Of a DNA stretch of 10,028 nt, positions 1-5,789 are shown one piece after another. The position numbers and the translations under genes were made by a program. How positions within the stretch are numbered: the first letter of the stretch is position 1; each line of letters starts with the position of its first letter. The stretch spans positions 1 through 10,028 of the forward strand of contig JAQGHK010000543.1 in NCBI GenBank assembly GCA_028288875.1, given 5' to 3'. The notes beneath the pieces were generated by a model, which had not been told where the DNA came from, did no database searches, and saw nothing but the letters and a program-made list of their open reading frames with translations. The stretch comes from Phycisphaerales bacterium. GTDB lineage: Bacteria > Planctomycetota > Phycisphaerae > Tepidisphaerales > Tepidisphaeraceae.

Positions 1-683
1 AGCAGGCCGTCGGAATAGCGCGTCGACACGGTGAATCCGATGCAGAATCCCGCGACGATGCCCAGAACGACACGGCCCGACCGCCACCAGTAAAACAGGG
101 CGGTCATGCCCAGCATGGTGAACGCCAGATCCGGCGCGTGGCTGGATGGGACGAGTGAAAAATGCACCACCGACGGATTGGTCGCCAGCAGTAGGGCCGC
201 CAGCACGCCGCCGATCGATCCGGCGATCACGCGAACGAGCAAGAACATCGCCAGCACCGAGACGACCCCGCAAATCGGGCTCACCCAATACGCGGCCACG
301 GGTGAACCGCCGATGCGAATAGCAATCGCGTTCAGCAGCGGAACGCCGGCCGGATATTTCGGGTGATACGACCCGTCCGCCGCCAGAATCCACATCGGAC
401 CGACATACGCGAACGGCGACGACGGCTTGATCGCCGGCGTGCCGTGCTCCGCCATCATCTTCCCGCCAACCAGATACGCGTTCTCATCCACGCCAATATC
501 ACCCGGCCCGCGGGCGTTGTATTGATTGATGAACCAGAAGAAGCCGGCCGCGATCGCGATCGCCGCTAGAAACGAGAGCGCGATTGTCCACTACGATTCC
601 CGTGGTCGTGGAAGCACCAGCAGGCGAAGCGGATGCAACGGCGGTGGCGGAACCTCTTCGATAGGTGGGGCGATCGTTTCCAT
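1..683 (-). CDS. GT39/ArnT-like membrane glycosyltransferase, 5' part, with an in-frame TAG at codon 31
   Basis: The gene runs off the left edge. Read from ATG at 683, it gives a proline-rich cytoplasmic leader (METIAPPIEEVPPPPLHP...) and then a TAG at 593-591. In the same frame follows a typical first membrane helix (WTIALSFLAAIAIAAGFFW), then the loop ending GVDENAYLVGGKMM. Members of the GT39/PMT_2 superfamily carry a catalytic acidic residue in this first extracytoplasmic loop. Further hydrophobic segments follow, with the family-like stretch LLATNPSVVHFSLVPSSHAPD. Known members transfer sugars from polyprenyl-phosphate donors to lipid, protein or glycan acceptors at the membrane; the substrate here cannot be told. 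No ATG, GTG or TTG lies between the TAG and the GTG of GVDEN, so a downstream start would lose the first helix. The TAG is therefore a nonsense mutation, a sequence error, or a readthrough site. No convincing Shine-Dalgarno precedes 683. The family is fairly sure; intactness is not. Confidence 0.72.
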
Positions 684-715
684 ATCCAGAGCAGCTTCTA
701 TCGCAATTCATCGAT

Positions 716-734
716 GGCCGCTAAATGAGCGGCC
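716..734. other. Perfect 7-bp hairpin in the leader of the glycosyltransferase gene
   Basis: GGCCGCT and AGCGGCC are exact inverted repeats separated by five bases, 33 bases upstream of the putative ATG at 683. No T-run follows on either strand, so this is not an obvious terminator. It would sit in the 5' leader of the minus-strand gene. A smaller TCGGT-TTCG-ACCGA hairpin lies next to it. Function unknown. Confidence 0.35.
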
Positions 735-838
735 TATCGGTTTCGACCGAAATGCTACCGGCACGGGTCCGAAAAAAAATCTGATCGAAGATGCGGGTAA
801 CTTCCCTTTCCGTGCGAAAGTGCCTCCGGCCCGCGCAT

Positions 839-874
839 AAAAACAGCACGAGAGGCTTTCGCCTCTCGTGCCGC
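839..874 (-). terminator. Intrinsic terminator of the NhaD-type antiporter gene
   Basis: On the minus strand an 11-bp perfect stem (GCACGAGAGGC pairing with GCCTCTCGTGC) is closed by a GAAA tetraloop. It extends to 14 bp with two G-U wobbles and runs into TGTTTTTAT. It lies about 64 bases after the antiporter stop codon. This is a canonical Rho-independent terminator for the minus-strand transcript. Confidence 0.9.
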
Positions 875-881
875 TGAACTG

Positions 882-895
882 GGCGCGTTATCTCC
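882..895 (-). repeat. 14-base motif preceding the terminator, copy 1
   Basis: The minus strand reads GGAGATAACGCGCC. The identical 14-mer recurs at 2964-2977, downstream of the ammonium transporter gene. In both cases it lies 7 or 8 bases before a GAAA-loop terminator hairpin. The shared placement between stop codon and terminator suggests one dispersed 3'-UTR element. Confidence 0.75.
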
Positions 896-937
896 GATCG
901 GGGGAGAAGGGTGGGTTCGTCGGCGGTCGGGCGGGTG

Positions 938-2602
938 TCATCCTCTTAGGAAGAGTAGCCAGACGATCACCAGGATCGGCAAGAGGATTGGCAGGGAGAA
1001 CGCGTAGATGTATCGAAAGAATCCAGGCGTTTCCGCGCCGGCGTGTTCGGCGATGCTTTTGACCATGAAGTTCGGGCCGTTGCCGATGTAGGTCATCGCG
1101 CCGAACAGCACGGCGCCCATGCTGATGCCAATGAGGTAGAGATTCAGCACCTCATCGCCGACAAGGAAACCGACGCGGGTTTCGTTGGCGGTGACGGTGC
1201 CTTGGGCGACGCGGTCGCCGTGGTACTGCACCAGGGCGGCGGTGGCGTTTTTCACGGCGGCGGCCTGTTCGGTGGTGAGGCCGTCGGTGTCGCCGGGCAG
1301 GACTTCGTGGCCGGGACGTTTGACGATGGCCATGACGCGATTGACGGCTTCGGGGTCGAGCGAGCCCATTTCGGTCTTGAGAAACGTCAGATAGGTCGGC
1401 GCATTATCCAGCACGCTGCTCAGGCTGCCGCTGGCGAAATAGTATTGGCCGGGCTTGGTGAGATGGAGCTTTTCAGAGTTGTGGTACAGGTAATTCAGGG
1501 CCGGCACCATGGTTAGGAAGATGCCGATGAACAGGTAGGCGACTTCCTTGATCGGTGCGTAATTAAAGTGGTTGCCGCCGTGGATGCGATGGGGCGTCGT
1601 CGCCAAACTGCCGAACGCGGCGACGGCCATCAGCAGCTCGCGCCATGGGCCTTCGAAGCCGAAGTGGCGGCGGGTGAAGTCGTTGAAGCTGCCGTGCAGC
1701 AGGATGCCGACGATGATGAGTGCGACGAACAGCAGGTTGGTCGCGCCGTACAGGCTGACGCCGGGGCCGAAGTCGTCGCCGTCATATTTCTCGCGCACTT
1801 CGCCGGCATAAGTACGGGCGTCCAAAACGAAGAACACGATCAGCAGTAGTCCGTTGACCAATGCCCAGACTGGCCAGCAGTGTTCGAACACCCAGAAAAA
1901 CGGCACGCCCATCAGGTAGCCGAGGAACAGCGGCGGATCACCGATGGGCGTGAGGCTGCCGCCGGCATTGCTGACGATGAAGATGAAGAACACGACATGG
2001 AATGGCCGCAGGTGGCCTTTGTTCATGCGGAGGAAAGGACGGATCAGCAGCATCGACGCGCCGGTCGTGCCGAACACGTTCGCCAGGATCGCGCCGATCA
2101 ACAGCAGCACCACGTTCGCCATCGGGGTGGCGCGGGCGCGTACGCGGATCAGGATGCCGCCGCTGACGATGAACAGGCTGCCGAGCAGGAAAATGAAGCT
2201 GATGTACTCCGCCACGCTCCGGCCGATGTTGCCGGCGCCGTTTTCCACCGCGGCCAGGTAATAAATCGCGACCACCAATCCGAGACCGATCGCCACCTTG
2301 TTGTAGTGGTGCTCCCAGAAATGTTTAGCAATGAACGGCATCGTCGCGATGCACGCCAGCAGCAGGACGAACGGCAACACCCACGGCGCGGCCACGCGGG
2401 CGTCTTCTACGCTGTGCGTCGTGTGCTCCAGCCAGAAGCCCAAGCAGGCAACGACGACGGCAATGACAAACCCGACGATCACCTGCACGCGCGTCGGCGG
2501 GGGGGCGGCGGCCTCGGGCATTTCATAGCCCGGGATGTGTGCCTCGGGATGGGTCAGGTGCACCAGCGGGTGGACCACCGGATCGGAGGCAACGTCATTC
2601 AT
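938..2602 (-). CDS. NhaD-type sodium:proton antiporter (ion transporter superfamily)
   Basis: A 554-residue polytopic membrane protein that most likely exchanges Na+ (or Li+) for H+ across the cytoplasmic membrane, serving pH and salt homeostasis. After a soluble N-terminal tail of about 38 residues come many hydrophobic segments. Family-like motifs are NVFGTTGASMLLIRPF (about 175-190), SNAGGSLTPIGDPPLFLGYL (211-230), SGSLSSVLDNAPTYLTF (391-407) and a late YIGNGPNFMVKSIAEHAG. The paired half-motifs with conserved Asn, Asp and Gly-Pro are typical of NhaD/CitMHS-like carriers. An insert of roughly 80 residues (about 410-490) without hydrophobic segments separates two late helices. The start is ATG at 2602; an in-frame ATG four bases downstream is impossible, and no strong Shine-Dalgarno is visible. 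A 73-residue membrane protein ends 26 bases upstream, so the two are probably co-transcribed. A citrate or other organic-anion carrier of the same superfamily is the main alternative. Confidence 0.88.
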   Translation of the reverse strand: MNDVASDPVVHPLVHLTHPEAHIPGYEMPEAAAPPPTRVQVIVGFVIAVVVACLGFWLEHTTHSVEDARVAAPWVLPFVLLLACIATMPFIAKHFWEHHYNKVAIGLGLVVAIYYLAAVENGAGNIGRSVAEYISFIFLLGSLFIVSGGILIRVRARATPMANVVLLLIGAILANVFGTTGASMLLIRPFLRMNKGHLRPFHVVFFIFIVSNAGGSLTPIGDPPLFLGYLMGVPFFWVFEHCWPVWALVNGLLLIVFFVLDARTYAGEVREKYDGDDFGPGVSLYGATNLLFVALIIVGILLHGSFNDFTRRHFGFEGPWRELLMAVAAFGSLATTPHRIHGGNHFNYAPIKEVAYLFIGIFLTMVPALNYLYHNSEKLHLTKPGQYYFASGSLSSVLDNAPTYLTFLKTEMGSLDPEAVNRVMAIVKRPGHEVLPGDTDGLTTEQAAAVKNATAALVQYHGDRVAQGTVTANETRVGFLVGDEVLNLYLIGISMGAVLFGAMTYIGNGPNFMVKSIAEHAGAETPGFFRYIYAFSLPILLPILVIVWLLFLRG

Positions 2603-2628
2603 TGGAAAAGCTCACAAGCAGGCGGGCG

Positions 2629-2850
2629 TTAGTCTTCGATCAGCGGTTGGAGCAACAACTGGTCGCCGCGCAGGTCTTTTTTCATTCGTGCCGCCTGCCT
2701 CGCGCCGAAAATCGCAGCCGCCTCCATCACCAGAAGCGGTGTGACTAAGGCGCGCGGACTCAAGTGCCCAACAAACACGAACAAGAGGCACGCAACGAGG
2801 ATGAACGCTTGGATCGGAACAAACGTGCGGCGGTATTGGGACCAATACAT
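2629..2850 (-). CDS. Small two-helix membrane protein of unknown function, upstream of the antiporter
   Basis: A 73-residue basic protein starting MYWSQYRRTF. It has two hydrophobic segments at about 11-30 and 33-50 and a charged C-terminal tail (KKDLRGDQLLLQPLIED). ATG at 2850 is preceded by a good Shine-Dalgarno, GGAG, with a 7-base spacer, which favours this frame over the overlapping frame starting at 2845. It ends 26 bases before the antiporter start in the same direction, suggesting one operon. I do not recognise the family. A role as an accessory or stabilising subunit of the antiporter is possible only by context. Confidence 0.62.
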   Translation of the reverse strand: MYWSQYRRTFVPIQAFILVACLLFVFVGHLSPRALVTPLLVMEAAAIFGARQAARMKKDLRGDQLLLQPLIED

Positions 2851-2923
2851 CGACTGTCTCCGTGAACTATCTTAACGCCTGTCTTCATTCGCCGTCGAAT
2901 CGATGGCCGTTGAAACAGGGAAA

Positions 2924-2955
2924 GCGGCACGGGGAACTTTCGTTTCCCGTGCCGC
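2924..2955 (-). terminator. Terminator hairpin of the ammonium transporter gene
   Basis: On the minus strand GCGGCACGGGAAAC pairs with GTTCCCCGTGCCGC across a GAAA tetraloop, 14 bp with one A-C mismatch. It lies 39 bases after the amt stop. The tail is TTTCCCTGTTTC, a weak T-tract. Stem length and loop equal those of the antiporter terminator at 839-874. Confidence 0.82.
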
Positions 2956-2963
2956 GTTTGCGC

Positions 2964-2977
2964 GGCGCGTTATCTCC
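2964..2977 (-). repeat. 14-base motif preceding the terminator, copy 2
   Basis: An exact second copy of GGAGATAACGCGCC on the minus strand, 8 bases before the amt terminator stem. See the copy at 882-895. Confidence 0.75.
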
Positions 2978-2994
2978 AGTCGCGCCGGCATCAA

Positions 2995-4758
2995 TCACTT
3001 CATCGCGGCAGCGACGTCCGAATCAGAAATCTGATCGGCATACGTGTGGGTCATGAAGCTCGGGTAGCCGGCCACGCCGGTTTCCTCGAGATCCAAGCCC
3101 GCGATTTCGACCTTGGCACTCACGCGCTTAGGCGTGATGAAGCCGAGGACGACGAACACAATGCCGCCGATGATCACGTTCCACGCCGTGCAGGCGACCA
3201 CGCCGATGGCCTGGGCCCAGAACTGGCCCATGTCGCCGTACAGCAGTCCAGTGACGCCACGGGTGGCGACGGCCTGATCGACTGGCATCGCGCCGCCGAC
3301 GGCATAAGCCATGTAGCCCACGCCGTTCCAGCCGGCGCCATAGGTGCCGTCGGCGAAGATGCCGACGCACAGCACGCCGAACGCGCCACAGACGCCGTGG
3401 ACGCTGATGGCGCCGACGGGATCGTCGACCTTGGCGACATTTTCAAAGAACCAGACGGCGCCGTAGCAGAGGCCGCCCGCGATCGCACCGATGGTGAACG
3501 CGGCCCACGGGGCCACGAACGCACACGGGGCGGTAATGGCAACCAAGCCTGCCAGCATGCCGTTGCACGCCATCGTGGGGTCGAACTTATTGGTGAGGAA
3601 CAGACCCACGAGCGAGATGACCATCACGCCGCCGGTGCCGGCGATCATCGTGTTCACCGCTGTGACGCCGATGCGGCCGTCAGTGCCAGCCAGTGAGCTG
3701 CCGGCGTTGAAGCCGAACCAGCCGAAGGCCAGGATGAAGGTGCCCAGCAGAACCATCGGCACGTGGTGGCCGGGGATCGCCTGAGCTTTGCCGTTCTTGA
3801 ACTTGCCGATACGTGGCCCAAGGATGATCGACGTCACCAGTGCCAGCGCACCGCCCTGCAAGTGCACGACGGAACTACCGGCGTAATCGACGAAGCCGTG
3901 GCCGAGGCCCTTCAGCACACCGAGCTGCGCCAGCCAACCGCCGCCCCACACCCAGCAGCCGTAGATCGGATAGATGAACATGCCGATGGCGAGCGAGAAC
4001 AGGATGAAGTGCTTGCTGGCCCAACGTTCAGCCAGTGCCCCCGTCGGAATGGTGGCCGTGGTGTCCATGAACACCATCATGAACAGGAACAGCACCATGG
4101 CCGCACCGTCATAGGCATGCTTGCCCAGGAAGATGAAGCCAGGGTCATTCCCGAAGATGCCCCATTCGCCGATCTTGAACATGTGATCGGTGCCGATGCT
4201 GTTCAGCATGCCGCCGAACGGACCGGGCGCGCCGACCGCGGTCGCGTTAGCGCCCGACGACAGGAACATGAAGCCGCAGACGAAGAAGCCGAACATGCCC
4301 AGCGGATAAACCATGAAGTTCATCCACATGGTGTGGGCGGCGTTCTTGGCCCGGCAGAGGCCGGTTTCAACGAGGGCGAAGCCCGCCTGCATGAACATGA
4401 CCAGGAAGCCGGCCACGAGCACCCAGACGAAGTTGATCGAGTAGAACGCCTTGGCGATATTCTTGGCGTTTTCGGCCGGGGTCGGCACGTCGCCGGCGTA
4501 AGGCTTCCAGCTCTTCAGGCCGCCAGAGCCATCGTCTTCACCCACGCCGGTCGCCCAGCCGGACAGATAGCTATTGGGCGTGAAAAGGGTTTCGGTGGGA
4601 CCGCCGTTGTAGCCTTGAGGATCAGGCAGAGCCGCAGGCGGGGCAGCCGGTTGCGTCGTCTGGGCCTGAGCACGAGACGTTCCGAAGGCTAAACCGAACA
4701 GAATCAGCGAGAGAACAAGAGCCGACCGACAGCGAGGTCGGAATGCACCAAGAGACAT
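2995..4758 (-). CDS. amt: Ammonium transporter (Amt/MEP/Rh family) with signal peptide
   Basis: An Amt channel that conducts ammonium across the cytoplasmic membrane. It is about 587 residues long, longer than the usual 400-450. The extra length is mostly N-terminal: a signal peptide ending near SRAQAQ, then about 70 residues rich in Pro and Gly, before the first family helix (SINFVWVLVAGFLVMFMQ). Family hallmarks are FALVETGLCRAKN, DYAGSSVVHLQGG with the first pore histidine (about 299), CNGMLAGLVAITAPC and GAISVHGVCGAFGVL with the second pore histidine (about 454). The C-terminal cytoplasmic tail carries VEIAGLDLEETG. I chose ATG at 4758 because GGAAGGTGG lies 6-7 bases upstream. A GTG at 4779 would put the ribosome-binding site inside the gene. 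No glnK (PII) gene is adjacent in the window. The leader contains inverted repeats described separately. Confidence 0.96.
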   Translation of the reverse strand: MSLGAFRPRCRSALVLSLILFGLAFGTSRAQAQTTQPAAPPAALPDPQGYNGGPTETLFTPNSYLSGWATGVGEDDGSGGLKSWKPYAGDVPTPAENAKNIAKAFYSINFVWVLVAGFLVMFMQAGFALVETGLCRAKNAAHTMWMNFMVYPLGMFGFFVCGFMFLSSGANATAVGAPGPFGGMLNSIGTDHMFKIGEWGIFGNDPGFIFLGKHAYDGAAMVLFLFMMVFMDTTATIPTGALAERWASKHFILFSLAIGMFIYPIYGCWVWGGGWLAQLGVLKGLGHGFVDYAGSSVVHLQGGALALVTSIILGPRIGKFKNGKAQAIPGHHVPMVLLGTFILAFGWFGFNAGSSLAGTDGRIGVTAVNTMIAGTGGVMVISLVGLFLTNKFDPTMACNGMLAGLVAITAPCAFVAPWAAFTIGAIAGGLCYGAVWFFENVAKVDDPVGAISVHGVCGAFGVLCVGIFADGTYGAGWNGVGYMAYAVGGAMPVDQAVATRGVTGLLYGDMGQFWAQAIGVVACTAWNVIIGGIVFVVLGFITPKRVSAKVEIAGLDLEETGVAGYPSFMTHTYADQISDSDVAAAMK

Positions 4759-4778
4759 AGCACCACCTTCCAGACACA

Positions 4779-4793
4779 CGCGGATTTTCCGCG
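4779..4793. promoter_or_regulatory. Small hairpin just upstream of the amt ribosome-binding site
   Basis: CGCGGA and TCCGCG form a perfect 6-bp stem with a 3-base loop, about 8 bases upstream of the GGAAGG Shine-Dalgarno of amt. It could affect translation initiation or be incidental. Confidence 0.35.
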
Positions 4794-4807
4794 AGGTCTT
4801 AGAGCCA

Positions 4808-4844
4808 GAACGGCAAGAGAAGAGGATTAGGAGAGTTGCCGTTC
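4808..4844. promoter_or_regulatory. 9-bp inverted repeat in the amt leader region
   Basis: GAACGGCAA (4808-4816) and TTGCCGTTC (4836-4844) are perfect inverted repeats with a 19-base purine-rich spacer on the plus strand. They lie 50-86 bases upstream of the amt start. This could be an operator for a dimeric regulator or a leader RNA stem. No T-run follows, so it does not resemble a terminator. No clear promoter boxes could be assigned. Confidence 0.4.
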
Positions 4845-5146
4845 CGGGTCAGTTCAAGAGGCGGTTGGTGCCGGGACTGTAGCGAGTACGTTCTAAAAAC
4901 AAAGGCAAATTCTAACCCCAAAACATGCCATTTTTTCGCATGGGCCATGAACCTAGTGATGCATAAGAAATTGACCTATCGAAATCATAATTTTTACTAG
5001 GTTTTTTCCTGATTTTGCCCGAATATGATGAGGCTCGCTGGCTTTCGGAAAAGGCGGTCTTATCGACGTCGGCCGTTCCATACGCGCTCATGGAGGTCGC
5101 TCCCCCTAATTGACAGTCAGGAAAGTGAGAGCGATAAGGACGGCTA
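4845..5146. other. AT-rich intergenic region between amt and the transposase
   Basis: About 300 bases without a convincing gene. The section 4890-5030 is markedly AT-rich, with several A and T runs. A 7-bp inverted repeat (ACCTAGT at 4951-4957, ACTAGGT at 4996-5002) is followed by a T-run on the plus strand, but its 38-base loop makes it a poor terminator. An 88-codon minus-strand frame covers part of the stretch and reaches into the transposase gene; it shows no recognisable motif. The amt promoter is expected here on the minus strand, but no clear -35/-10 pair stands out. Confidence 0.5.
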
Positions 5147-5758
5147 TTGCCGGATTCGTTCTTAATGCGTTTGGCCATTGAAATTGGGCCGCCCGGAGGG
5201 TGGCCGTCGCTGCCGCTACTGCGCCACGGGCGATGTCGGCGGGATCGCGGGGAGCATCGTCGCCCGATTCTCTGTGAGCCGGTCGCACGGCGGTTGCTTC
5301 ACGAGGCCATCGACAATTGTCGTCGATCGCGTCCGTTCGAACTGTCGGCCGTCGTGATCCTGCCGGATCATCTCCACGCCATCTGGCAATTGCCCCACGG
5401 TGATGCCGATGTCTCGACGCGGCGGTCGCAGATCAAATCCGAATTCACCCGCGGCTGGCTGGCCTCCGGCGGTGCGGAGATCGGGGTCAGTGAGTCACGC
5501 CGCCAGAACCGCCGTCGCGGCGTCTGGCAGCGGCGGTTCTGGGAACATTGCCTGACCGATCAGTACGATTTCAATCGCCATCTCGATTACATCCATTACA
5601 ACCCGGTGAAACACGGCGACGTCGCCTGCCCGCATGCGTGGGAGTGCAGCAGTTTTCACCGATGGGCCGCCGCCGATTATTACGACCGCGCGTGGTGTTG
5701 CACCTGCACGGCCAATCCCACCCGTCCGCCCGATTTCAAGTGGGCCGCGCCCGAGTAG
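5147..5758 (+). CDS. REP-associated tyrosine transposase (RAYT, IS200/IS605-like Y1 family), N-terminus degenerate
   Basis: A single-strand DNA transposase of the HUH Y1 superfamily. The core is clear: VVILPDHLHAIWQLP holds the HxH metal-binding motif (His75, His77). WQRRFWEHCLTDQYDF and HLDYIHYNPVKHG (about 145-157) follow, with Tyr148 or Tyr151 as catalytic tyrosine candidates. STRRSQIKSEFTRGWLASGG and VSESRRQNRRRGVWQ are typical of planctomycete RAYTs as I recall them. The family usually begins with a short basic segment and a first strand resembling GGTYFFTVVT. Here residues 1-36 do not match; similarity starts only at HRRPILCEPVARRLL. The first strand of the fold therefore seems lost or scrambled, so activity is doubtful. 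The start shown is TTG at 5147; ATG at 5165 is equally possible. A REP-like palindrome follows the stop by one base, which is the usual RAYT context. Confidence 0.85.
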   Translation: MPDSFLMRLAIEIGPPGGWPSLPLLRHGRCRRDRGEHRRPILCEPVARRLLHEAIDNCRRSRPFELSAVVILPDHLHAIWQLPHGDADVSTRRSQIKSEFTRGWLASGGAEIGVSESRRQNRRRGVWQRRFWEHCLTDQYDFNRHLDYIHYNPVKHGDVACPHAWECSSFHRWAAADYYDRAWCCTCTANPTRPPDFKWAAPE

Positions 5759-5759
5759 T

Positions 5760-5780
5760 GTCCGCCAAGGCGGACCCTAC
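5760..5780 (-). repeat. REP-like element: GTAG tetranucleotide plus palindrome
   Basis: The minus strand starts with GTAG, then GG, and continues into the perfect hairpin GTCCGCC-TT-GGCGGAC. RAYT-linked REP sequences are known for a conserved 5' GTAG or GGAG tetranucleotide beside a short hairpin. The element begins one base after the transposase stop and ends 10 bases before the RT stop. Lying between two convergent genes, it may also act as a shared transcription barrier. Confidence 0.72.
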
Positions 5781-5789
5781 GCGGTCTCA

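Noticed and set aside
1880..2632. 250-codon plus-strand frame
   Set aside because: Antisense shadow of the NhaD-type antiporter.
3046..4692. Long plus-strand frames rich in His, Asp and Glu
   Set aside because: They are antisense to the clearly coding amt gene and have the composition typical of mirrored GC-rich coding DNA.
4951..5007. 7-bp inverted repeat followed by a T-run as a plus-strand terminator
   Set aside because: The 38-base loop makes a weak hairpin and no plus-strand gene ends upstream of it.
4912..5178. 88-codon minus-strand frame upstream of amt
   Set aside because: It overlaps the transposase start, lies mostly in AT-rich intergenic DNA and shows no family motif or good ribosome-binding site.
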